DNA of 12,353 nt, from the NCBI GenBank assembly GCA_018715285.1, contig DVLW01000170.1, forward strand, positions 1-12,353. The letters run 5' to 3'. The position numbers and the translations under genes are program-made. Below, in pieces: positions 6,880-12,353 of this stretch. Origin of the DNA: Candidatus Faecivivens stercoripullorum. Its GTDB lineage: Bacteria; Bacillota; Clostridia; Oscillospirales; Ruminococcaceae. The notes below the pieces were generated by a model. The model was not told the DNA's origin and ran no database searches. It was given only the letters and a program-made list of their open reading frames with translations. Position 1 is the stretch's first letter; each line of letters starts with the position of its first letter.

Positions 6880-7917
6880 TCATTCCGACAGCCCGTCCAG
6901 TTTCACAATACGGAAAGCCGCTGCCCGCAGCAGCCGGTTATAGACAGCCAGTCCGATACCATGCTGGTCAGGAGAGCGGACGAATACCTTTTTAGCTCCC
7001 AGATCATCACACTGACGCAGCAGGTCAAACAGCCTGTGTGCCTGCGTTTCAGGTTGTCCCATCTGTCCAAAAGCAAGAGTTGATACCGGCATACCGTCTT
7101 CCTCACCGTCAAAGACCATCGCGTATACACCATCACCGGCTACCGATTCCATATATTTCCTGAATGCAGCAAGAGAACCTTCAACAATTGTTACCTCAGC
7201 GATAGGCGCATAGTGCCGGTATTTCATTCCAGGTGACGCAACCTTTGCATTTGCGTCGACCGCGTGCAGAACACCGTCATCGATTTCAACCGGACAGATT
7301 TCTTCCAGCATTTCGACCGTAATTCCACCCGGTCTCAACAGTCTTACCCGGTCTTCTTTTACCTGGATAACCGTTGATTCCAACCCGACCTGGCATTCTC
7401 CGCCATCTATAATCAGCGGGATACGTCCATCCATGTCATGCAGCATATGTGCGGCAGTAGTAGGGGAAGGATGTCCCGAGAGGTTGCCGCTCGGTGCAGC
7501 CAGCGGCAGACCACATGCACGAATCATCTTCTGAGCCGACTGGCTCGAAGGGAAACGAATACCAACGGTTGCCAGCCCAGCGGATACTTCATCACCAATC
7601 CGTTCCGAACGGGGAAGAATCATCGTCATCGGACCCGGCCAGAATTTTTCTGCCAGCTTAAAGGCAAGGGCAGGCGGATTATCAACCAACGGCGGGAGCA
7701 TATCCATTGAAGCAATATGCACAATCAGCGGGTTGTCCTGCGGCCGTCCCTTAGCGGCAAAAATTTTTGCGACAGCATCCGGATTATAGGCATTTGCCGC
7801 AAGCCCGTACACCGTTTCAGTCGGAAACCCGACGACTTCACCCTGTGTCAGCAGTTCGCCGGCCAGACGGATATTTTCATCATCCGGCGGCAGAACCTGC
7901 GTTTTCCATTTTTCCAT
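6880..7917 (-). CDS. tsaC: Threonylcarbamoyl-AMP synthase, long Sua5/YwlC form, 345 aa
   Basis: This enzyme makes threonylcarbamoyl-AMP from threonine, bicarbonate and ATP, the first step of t6A modification at tRNA position 37. The N-terminal YrdC domain (about 10-200) shows FPTETVYGLA (31-40), KGRPQDNPLIVH (56-67), LAAPSGNLSG (139-148), LESTVI (179-184) and RPGGIT (195-200). The linker SPGMKYRHYAP (228-238) and the C-terminal Sua5 domain (about 240-345) identify the long form (YwlC/Sua5) rather than the short TsaC. ATG 7917 has AAGGA about 11 bases upstream, an acceptable but long spacing. It lies 49 bases after prfA and 15 before coaE. In many Firmicutes prmC sits near prfA and sua5; it is not present here. 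Confidence 0.95.
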   Translation of the reverse strand: MEKWKTQVLPPDDENIRLAGELLTQGEVVGFPTETVYGLAANAYNPDAVAKIFAAKGRPQDNPLIVHIASMDMLPPLVDNPPALAFKLAEKFWPGPMTMILPRSERIGDEVSAGLATVGIRFPSSQSAQKMIRACGLPLAAPSGNLSGHPSPTTAAHMLHDMDGRIPLIIDGGECQVGLESTVIQVKEDRVRLLRPGGITVEMLEEICPVEIDDGVLHAVDANAKVASPGMKYRHYAPIAEVTIVEGSLAAFRKYMESVAGDGVYAMVFDGEEDGMPVSTLAFGQMGQPETQAHRLFDLLRQCDDLGAKKVFVRSPDQHGIGLAVYNRLLRAAAFRIVKLDGLSE

Positions 7918-7966
7918 CTGATTTACAGTCCTTTTTGATTTTCTGTGTCAAGTGATTTTTGGCTGA

Positions 7967-9028
7967 TTATTCCTGATGAGCAAGCATTTTTGCCTGTGCG
8001 TCACTAATCAGCGCGTTAATCAGCTCGTCCATATCTCCATTGAGAAAGTTGTCCAGTTTATACAGCGTTAGTCCAATGCGATGATCGCTGACCCGTCCCT
8101 GCGGGAAGTTATAGGTGCGGATTCGTTCCGAACGGTCGCCGGTACCAACCTGCGATTTACGTTCAGCAGCGATTGCAGAGTCCTGTTCGCGTTGTTTTAA
8201 GTCCAGCAGCCGGGCTCGGAGAATTTTCATCGCACGGTCTTTGTTTTTATACTGGCTGCGTTCGTCCTGACATTCTACCACCATACCGGTCGGCAGATGG
8301 GTAATACGGATTGCGGATTCTGTCTTGTTGACATGCTGTCCGCCAGCACCGCTGGAACGGTAGGTGTCAATTTTCAGCTCGGTCGGGTCGATTTCCAGTT
8401 CAACCTCATCCGCTTCCGCCAAAACTGCGACGGTAACAGTTGAGGTATGGATACGTCCCTGTGTTTCGGTTTCAGGCACGCGCTGAACCCGGTGGACACC
8501 CGATTCAAATTTCAGCCGGGAGAAAGCACCTTCACCGTCAATCGAAAAGGAAATTTCCTTATAACCACCCAGTTCGGTAGGGTTGGCGTTGATGACTTCC
8601 ATCTTCCAGCCCTGTCTGGCGGCGTACATACTGTACATTCTGCTCAGTGTGCCAGCAAAAAGCGCGGCTTCTTCGCCACCGGCGCCGCCGCGGATTTCCA
8701 TAATAACGTTTTTCTGATTACGTGGGTCCTGAGGCAGCAGCAGAATTTGGATTTCATCCCGCAAAACAGCCGCTTTATCCATTGCATCCGCATAGGTTTG
8801 CTGCAAAAAGCTCTTCATTTCGTGGTCTTTTTCTTCATCCATCATCTGTCTGGCCTCGTCCGCCTCTTCCAAAGCCTTTTTATAAGCGCAGATTTTTTCA
8901 TACAGCGGCGTAAGTGAGCGATATTCCTTCATCATCGCAGCCATTTCAGACGGCGAACAGCCGGGAACGGAAAGTCTTGCTTCCAACTGTTCATAATGTT
9001 CAGCGACCTGATTTAATCTATCCAGCAT
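7967..9028 (-). CDS. prfA: Peptide chain release factor 1, 353 aa
   Basis: RF1 reads UAA and UAG stop codons in the ribosomal A site and triggers peptide release. The PCRF domain carries RGGAGGEEAALFAG (113-126). The codon-recognition loop is RVQRVPETETQGR with the RF1-type P-x-T tripeptide (P185-E186-T187; most relatives have PAT or PVT). The catalytic GGQ (229-231) sits in RSSGAGGQHVNKTESA, and QGRVSDHRIGLT marks the C-terminal part. RF2 is excluded because it has SPF in the recognition loop. ATG 9028 has AAGGA 9 bases upstream, and the length is near the family norm of about 355. It follows the DUF951 gene by 18 bases, suggesting co-transcription. PrmC, which methylates the GGQ glutamine, is not encoded in this window. 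Confidence 0.97.
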   Translation of the reverse strand: MLDRLNQVAEHYEQLEARLSVPGCSPSEMAAMMKEYRSLTPLYEKICAYKKALEEADEARQMMDEEKDHEMKSFLQQTYADAMDKAAVLRDEIQILLLPQDPRNQKNVIMEIRGGAGGEEAALFAGTLSRMYSMYAARQGWKMEVINANPTELGGYKEISFSIDGEGAFSRLKFESGVHRVQRVPETETQGRIHTSTVTVAVLAEADEVELEIDPTELKIDTYRSSGAGGQHVNKTESAIRITHLPTGMVVECQDERSQYKNKDRAMKILRARLLDLKQREQDSAIAAERKSQVGTGDRSERIRTYNFPQGRVSDHRIGLTLYKLDNFLNGDMDELINALISDAQAKMLAHQE

Positions 9029-9046
9029 TCTTCAGCTTCCTTATGG

Positions 9047-9244
9047 TTAAGATTGAGAGGCAGGCGGATTTTTTTCGATTTTGCGTACGCCTTTTTCCGC
9101 CTTGGAACGGGGAATCATAATTTCATGACCGCATCCCATACAGCGCATTTTGAAATCCATACCGACCCTTAAAACGAGAAAACGGTTGTCTCCGCAAGGG
9201 TGATTTTTTTTCATAATCAGAACATCGCCGACCGAAATATCCAA
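9047..9244 (-). CDS. DUF951 protein, 65 aa
   Basis: This is a small, probably cytoplasmic protein of the widely conserved Firmicutes DUF951 family, function unknown. Family features are seen directly: VGDVLIMKKNHPCGDNRFLVLRVG (read as VGDVL, then HPCGDN at 15-20), CMGCGH (35-40) and MIPRSK (43-48). The cysteines C17, C35 and C38 and nearby histidines suggest metal or nucleic-acid binding. The TTG at 9244 is preferred: GAGGTG lies 7 bases upstream, and the product then begins DISVGDV, matching the usual MDxxVGD start. An ATG at 9259 would add five residues but lacks a good ribosome binding site. It is the first gene of the minus-strand operon, downstream of the extended -10 at 9281-9289. Confidence 0.85.
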   Translation of the reverse strand: MDISVGDVLIMKKNHPCGDNRFLVLRVGMDFKMRCMGCGHEIMIPRSKAEKGVRKIEKNPPASQS

Positions 9245-9280
9245 ATCCAAACACCTCATTTACAATCCATTACTCATTTG

Positions 9281-9289
9281 AGTATACCA
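9281..9289 (-). promoter_or_regulatory. Extended -10 promoter of the DUF951-prfA-tsaC-coaE-apeA operon
   Basis: The minus strand reads TGGTATACT, a TATACT -10 box with a TGn extension. No good -35 box is present, which an extended -10 can tolerate. A short inverted repeat, ACTCA/TGAGT (9272-9283), overlaps the -10 and likely start site and could be an operator. Confidence 0.55.
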
Positions 9290-9344
9290 CATTTTGACGA
9301 AAAAAGCCAGCACCATTCGGTCAATTTTCCAAAATCCGAAGTCG

Positions 9345-9350
9345 TATAAT
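9345..9350 (+). promoter_or_regulatory. Candidate -10 box upstream of the unknown gene at 9443
   Basis: A perfect TATAAT lies within GTCGTATAATTCGG and is flanked by the inverted repeat CCGAA (9336-9340)/TTCGG (9350-9354). No convincing -35 box is seen at the right distance, so the call is tentative. Confidence 0.4.
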
Positions 9351-9379
9351 TCGGTATCTTTCGACATAACCTAACCAAA

Positions 9380-9404
9380 GCGGAAGGTTAAAACAACCTT
9401 CCGC
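9380..9404 (+). promoter_or_regulatory. Perfect 10-bp hairpin in the leader of the unknown gene
   Basis: GCGGAAGGTT (9380-9389) and AACCTTCCGC (9395-9404) form a perfect stem with an AAAAC loop, about 30 bases before the ribosome binding site. There is no T tract on either strand, so it is more likely an mRNA leader structure or protein-binding palindrome than a terminator. Confidence 0.5.
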
Positions 9405-9442
9405 CCGGATGAATAAAAAATTGGATTCATATAAAAAGGGGA

Positions 9443-9850
9443 GTGATTCAACTGGCAGCAGAGATCACCGCATGGTTTGCGGATATAGATGAAGCGGAAC
9501 TGGCCGCCAGACAGCTTCGGCAGCGTGGGCATGGAATCAGTTCACTCAAGATACGCCAGCCGCGTCCGAAAGGGACTGACAATGGCGTACCGCATCCGAC
9601 TGCATTGTCTTTTTACGGGACAGCCGCCGGACAGTCCTGGATGTCTGGCGGAAGTATGGCGACAACACCCGTCCTTTTTCCGGCACTGATGTCGGATAAT
9701 GACGGAACAATTGGTGGTCAGGATGGACCTGCAGGACGAAGTGACTGCCTGATGGTAATCCGGACAGGAGAACGCCATGCTCAGCATAACGCAGCGATTC
9801 TGACCTCACTTCATGCACAGAACCTTCACGTTGTCACAGGACTGCCCTGA
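9443..9850 (+). CDS. Hypothetical protein, up to 135 aa
   Basis: I do not recognise this gene. The predicted product has no signal peptide or membrane helix. Two segments look alike in layout: AEITAWFADIDEAELAARQL (6-25) followed by ISSLKIRQP, and DCLMVIRTGERHAQHNAAIL (101-120) followed by LHVVTG. Both suggest a strand-helix-strand unit, so a ferredoxin-like or YflT-like fold is possible but unproven. The middle (about 45-98) is rich in Gly, Ser, Thr and Pro. The start is unclear. AAGGGGAG (9436-9443) overlaps the GTG at 9443, so that GTG is part of the ribosome binding site rather than correctly spaced from it. The next in-frame candidate, CTG at 9452, is spaced 8 bases. The nearest in-frame ATG is much further in (about residue 67) and would remove the first segment. 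The 3' end overlaps the S1 gene by 25 bases tail to tail. Confidence 0.65.
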   Translation: MIQLAAEITAWFADIDEAELAARQLRQRGHGISSLKIRQPRPKGTDNGVPHPTALSFYGTAAGQSWMSGGSMATTPVLFPALMSDNDGTIGGQDGPAGRSDCLMVIRTGERHAQHNAAILTSLHAQNLHVVTGLP

Positions 9851-10764
9851 TCGAATATCGTTTCGATTTTTCTGCCGCAGCAGGCAGGCGAATAAACCCA
9901 ATCAGAAAGATGGCCTTCCCGGATACGGTATGGAGCAGGCGCCGGGATTTCTTCTTCCTGGAACCCTTCAATGATAATCAGCTTGACTTTCATCCGTTCA
10001 GGGATAATATTTTTAATGAAGACGCTGACCGTCATGCCGGGGACAATCCCCGGCTTTTTTTCTGCCAGACCGGCAAGGTTGGGAGTCAGCTCGACGAAGA
10101 TACCGTATTCCTCAACCGACCGCACAACACCTTTTACCGTCTCACCGGGATGGAACATACCTGCATTTTCCTCCCAGCTTCCCAGAAGTTCTTTGTGGGA
10201 GAGAGAAATCCGTCCGTTTTCTGTCGTTTTGACGACGGCAAGGATATCTTCACCGGTATAAAATCTCTGAGAGGGATGGGAAATGCGGGATACCGACATC
10301 ATATCAATCGGCATCAGTGCCGCCAGACCGCATCCGATGTCGGCAAATGCACCGAAACTTTCCAGCCGTGTAATTCTCGCCGGGATAATATCACCCGGAA
10401 CCAGTTTCCCGGTATACTGTTCGATGCACATCTGCTGTGCTTTTCTTCTTGAGAGGACTGCCCGGACCCGTCCGTTTTCACAGCCGACCGATTCCACCAC
10501 GAATCCGACCGGATGCCCAACCCGGGAGATAATTGCAATATCCCGCACAGTTCCTTCCCGTATGCCGACAGCCGCTTCTTCCCGGGGAATAATGCCGGTA
10601 CCGCTTCCGAGCGAGACCATCAGATCATGGTTCCCGGTGCAGAGGTAAGCCTTCGCTTCAAGGATTCTGCCGTCCTCCATAGCCTGCTGCAATCCGGCAA
10701 GAGAGGAGATTGAAGCGCGGTTTTCTTCAGTTTGATAAATGCGTCCTTCCGGTAAAAAATCCAT
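9826..10764 (-). CDS. S1 RNA-binding domain protein, 312 aa
   Basis: This cytoplasmic protein is made of S1-type OB folds and presumably binds RNA. Three repeats can be made out. The first (about 32-107) is divergent and contains GSGTGIIPREEA. The second (about 120-191) is clear: VPGDIIPARITRLESFGAFADIG and ISLSHKELLGSW. The third (about 205-265) is short: GETVKGVVRSVEEYGIFVEL. Ribosomal protein S1 normally has four to six repeats, so this shorter protein is a paralogue of unknown role rather than a certain ribosomal protein. The tail includes two adjacent cysteines (VYSPACCGRK, 290-299). ATG 10764 has AAGGA 6 bases upstream. It is divergent from the MFS gene and its 3' end overlaps the unknown plus-strand gene by 25 bases. 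Confidence 0.88.
   Translation of the reverse strand: MDFLPEGRIYQTEENRASISSLAGLQQAMEDGRILEAKAYLCTGNHDLMVSLGSGTGIIPREEAAVGIREGTVRDIAIISRVGHPVGFVVESVGCENGRVRAVLSRRKAQQMCIEQYTGKLVPGDIIPARITRLESFGAFADIGCGLAALMPIDMMSVSRISHPSQRFYTGEDILAVVKTTENGRISLSHKELLGSWEENAGMFHPGETVKGVVRSVEEYGIFVELTPNLAGLAEKKPGIVPGMTVSVFIKNIIPERMKVKLIIIEGFQEEEIPAPAPYRIREGHLSDWVYSPACCGRKIETIFDQGSPVTT
9850..9871 (+). terminator. Weak candidate terminator of the unknown gene, inside the S1 gene
   Basis: ATCGAA (9850-9855) and TTCGAT (9862-9867) form a 6-bp stem followed by four more T residues (9868-9871). It begins at the last base of the unknown gene's stop codon and lies inside the antisense S1 coding sequence. The AT-rich stem makes it weak. 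Confidence 0.35.
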
Positions 10765-10864
10765 CTGTCATCCTTCTTCCTTTGTGTAAAAATGTCTGCA
10801 CCGGATTTTATGCAGAAACGGGCAAAATAATACCCGTACAATTTCCGCAATCTTTGAAAAAATG

Positions 10865-10893
10865 CAGACAAACGGAAAGGTTTGTGCTACAAT
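10865..10893 (+). promoter_or_regulatory. Promoter of the MFS transporter gene
   Basis: CAGACA (10865-10870) and an extended -10, TGCTACAAT (10885-10893), are separated by 17 bases between the hexamers. The predicted start near 10900 gives a leader of about 80 bases before GTG 10980. Confidence 0.6.
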
Positions 10894-10896
10894 GGG

Positions 10897-10941
10897 AAAG
10901 GCATCCAGCCGGTTTACTTATTCCGTGACAGGATGCCCTTT
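10897..10941 (+). promoter_or_regulatory. Hairpin in the MFS gene leader
   Basis: AAAGGCATCC (10897-10906) pairs with GGATGCC-TTT (10931-10941, one bulged C) around a 24-base loop that can itself pair CGG/CCG. It begins at or next to the predicted transcript start and is not followed by a T tract, so it looks like a 5' stabiliser or a regulatory leader element rather than a terminator. It matches no riboswitch class I recognise. Confidence 0.4.
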
Positions 10942-10979
10942 GATCTGCATTGAAATCTGTATCGAAAGGAAGCTTTGTC

Positions 10980-12206
10980 GTGAAGCAACTATTGTCTGAA
11001 GACCTGACCATTCAAATCAAGTGTACGCTGGTACACTCCCTTTTCTGGGCCAGTTATTGTGCCTTTTCCAGTTTTATCGTCACCATGCTGACCGACTATG
11101 GTTATTCATCTGCCACGGCTACGGCGATGATGACTGCGTCAAGTGTACTGTCCTTTATCGCTCAGCCGGTTTCCGGGTACATATGCGACAACTTTATCCC
11201 GCATAAATGGGTTTATATCGTACTGACCATCTGTGCGCTTCCGACGATGGTACTGATGCCGATGCTGCTGTTTTCACCGGTACTGACGCTGATCTCGATG
11301 CTGCTGTTCACTGTTTTTATGGTGCAGATGCCGGGACTATTGGACGCATGGGTCATCGGACTGACCAATTTGCATCCGCGGCTCAATTATGGTATCAGCC
11401 GTGGTTCCAGTTCGCTTGCATTTGCAATTGCGGCACAGGCAATGGGCACACTGACAGCGGTATATGGTCACGGTGCGCGCTGTTGGGTTGGTGCGGTATT
11501 GGGACTGCTCAGTATAATAGTTGCATTTACGCTGGAACCGCTTCCTTGTCGGCGGGATCGCGAAAAAAAGGAAGCAGATCATGCGTCAGAACAGCATACC
11601 GAAAGCAAGAGCAGTCTGTCAACGGCAGAAACCATTTCCCGTTTGGCTAAAAACCATGCCTATGTACTGCTTTTGGTGATGAGCTTTCTGCTGTTTATGG
11701 GTACATCCTGCTTTTCGTCATTCATACCGGTACTGACGCAGGAACTTGGCGGCGGTTCAGGTGAAGTCGGAACGGTTTTTGCACTGACAGCATTGTCAGA
11801 AGTTCCGGCGATGTTTTTGATGGCATCGATTCTGCGCAAGGTTGCTGCGAAAAAGGTAATTGTACTGGCTGGTCTGTTTTATCTGCTGCGCCTTTCGCTG
11901 ACAGCGATTGCACCCAATTATACCGTCATGCTGTTGGTACAGGTCCTTCAGGGTTTGTCATTTGCGGTCATCTGGCCGGCGGCGATGGCATATCTGAATC
12001 AGATTATGGACTATGAAGTCCGTTCCACCGCAATCATGACCTTTTCGTCGGTTACGCTGGGTGTCAGCGGTATTTTCGGCAACGCAATCGGAACGGCAAT
12101 TCTGGCCGCAACAAACGTCAGGATGGTATTTGTATTTGCTTCAATCAGTGCAGGAGTCGGGCTGGCTCTCGGACTGTACGGTCTGGCACGGAAGATTTGG
12201 AAATAA
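10980..12206 (+). CDS. MFS transporter (LacY/MFS_1-like type), 408 aa
   Basis: This is an inner membrane secondary transporter of the major facilitator superfamily with about 12 predicted helices. The two six-helix halves are split by a charged cytoplasmic loop (about 187-222). The first half has SGYICDNFIPHKW (65-77), the position of the usual loop 2-3 motif, and LNYGISRGSSSLAFAI (135-150). The latter resembles the R-G-x-G-S-x-G-F/Y segment of LacY and nucleoside-symporter-like MFS_1 proteins. The second half has ELGGGSGEVGTVFALTALSE and SILRKVAAKKVI. The substrate is unknown. GTG 10980 is used because AAAGGA (10965-10970) lies 9 bases upstream; an in-frame TTG at 10950 has no such site. It is transcribed divergently from the S1 gene and appears to be a single-gene unit. 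Only a weak hairpin without a T tract (ACAGG 12214-12218 with CCTGT 12226-12230) follows it. Confidence 0.88.
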   Translation: MKQLLSEDLTIQIKCTLVHSLFWASYCAFSSFIVTMLTDYGYSSATATAMMTASSVLSFIAQPVSGYICDNFIPHKWVYIVLTICALPTMVLMPMLLFSPVLTLISMLLFTVFMVQMPGLLDAWVIGLTNLHPRLNYGISRGSSSLAFAIAAQAMGTLTAVYGHGARCWVGAVLGLLSIIVAFTLEPLPCRRDREKKEADHASEQHTESKSSLSTAETISRLAKNHAYVLLLVMSFLLFMGTSCFSSFIPVLTQELGGGSGEVGTVFALTALSEVPAMFLMASILRKVAAKKVIVLAGLFYLLRLSLTAIAPNYTVMLLVQVLQGLSFAVIWPAAMAYLNQIMDYEVRSTAIMTFSSVTLGVSGIFGNAIGTAILAATNVRMVFVFASISAGVGLALGLYGLARKIWK

Positions 12207-12270
12207 TGATACGACAGGAAAAAACCCTGTGTGTCCATCCCAAAATGGACTATATCCTAAAAAACGGACA

Positions 12271-12299
12271 GTGAAAAAAAGCACCTCCTGTTGTAGAAT
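12271..12299 (+). promoter_or_regulatory. Candidate promoter of the transposase gene
   Basis: GTGAAA (12271-12276) and TAGAAT (12294-12299) are separated by 17 bases. The predicted start, about 12306, falls at the beginning of the right arm of the RBS hairpin, so the native transcript would lack the left arm. Confidence 0.45.
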
Positions 12300-12319
12300 A
12301 GAAACTACAACAGGAGGTG
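12282..12319 (+). repeat. Perfect 15-bp inverted repeat enclosing the transposase RBS
   Basis: CACCTCCTGTTGTAG (12282-12296) and CTACAACAGGAGGTG (12305-12319) are exact reverse complements around an 8-base loop. The right arm contains the Shine-Dalgarno AGGAGGTG (12312-12319) five bases before ATG 12325, and the left arm is its complement. A transcript that includes both arms should hide the ribosome binding site. Confidence 0.9.
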
Positions 12320-12324
12320 TTGTC

Positions 12325-12353
12325 ATGTCCAGACAATATACAAAAATAGAAGC
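12325..12353 (+). CDS. Probable IS transposase, first 9 codons only (3' partial)
   Basis: An ATG at 12325, with AGGAGGTG five bases upstream, opens a frame reading MSRQYTKIE before the window ends. The very strong ribosome binding site and the hairpin around it support a real gene. The assignment to an IS3-family-like transposase first frame rests only on resemblance of these few residues and on the transposon-like flank, so it is tentative. Confidence 0.5.

Larger units (their letters stand above)
12231..12353 (+). mobile_element. Left edge of a probable insertion sequence, truncated by the window
   Basis: Beyond the MFS gene the sequence changes character. GTCCAT (12233-12238) is inverted as ATGGAC (12245-12250), and TGTCC (12232-12236) as GGACA (12266-12270), as often seen at transposon ends. 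They are followed by an RBS hairpin and an open frame starting MSRQYTKIEA, which resembles N-termini of IS3-type transposase first frames. The exact left end cannot be fixed and the right end is outside. Confidence 0.5.

Noticed and set aside
12282..12319. The perfect inverted repeat as a terminator of the MFS gene
   Set aside because: It is not followed by a T tract, and the right arm is a Shine-Dalgarno correctly spaced from an ATG, so a translational role fits better.

Overview
This window looks like chromosomal DNA of a mid-GC Gram-positive Clostridia member, most likely in the Oscillospiraceae/Butyricicoccaceae neighbourhood. I infer this from strong AGGAGG-type ribosome binding sites, TTG and GTG starts, the TrmK/Nif3-like gene pair, DUF951 next to prfA, a long-form Sua5 protein, and an S1-domain protein typical of these bacteria. 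No species name can be fixed from the sequence alone.

Layout. (1) 2-772, plus strand: 3' part of metA, homoserine O-acyltransferase, with residues predicting acetyl-CoA use. (2) 783-1112: a self-contained unit of promoter, 66-residue DUF1858 redox-disulfide protein and terminator. (3) 1152-2650: trmK (tRNA m1A22 methyltransferase) and a short-form Nif3-like metal protein, five bases apart. (4) 2743-4289: promoter, xanthine-type NCS2 permease and terminator. (5) 9244 down to 4362, minus strand: a probable operon in the order DUF951, prfA (RF1), tsaC/sua5, coaE fused to a membrane-anchored lytic-transglycosylase-like tail, and an M18 aminopeptidase. It mixes translation termination, tRNA t6A modification, CoA synthesis and peptide turnover, and faces the permease gene across a two-hairpin convergent terminator zone. 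(6) 9443-9850, plus: an unrecognised 135-codon gene with an unusual start and a hairpin leader, overlapping tail-to-tail with (7) 10764-9826, minus: a three-domain S1 RNA-binding protein. (8) 10865-12206, plus: promoter, structured leader and a 12-TM MFS transporter. (9) About 12231-12353: the left edge of a probable insertion sequence, where the transposase ribosome binding site sits in a perfect 15-bp hairpin.

The most unusual items are three. First, the coaE reading frame runs on through a transmembrane helix into a shrunken lytic transglycosylase-like domain that appears to lack the catalytic glutamate. Second, the hairpin, promoter and Shine-Dalgarno arrangement at the insertion sequence would let only its own transcript be translated. 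Third, the unknown gene at 9443 has a Shine-Dalgarno sequence that overlaps its GTG codon and points instead to a CTG start. No tRNA, rRNA, CRISPR array or defence system was seen, and no gene-free stretch exceeds about 220 bases.
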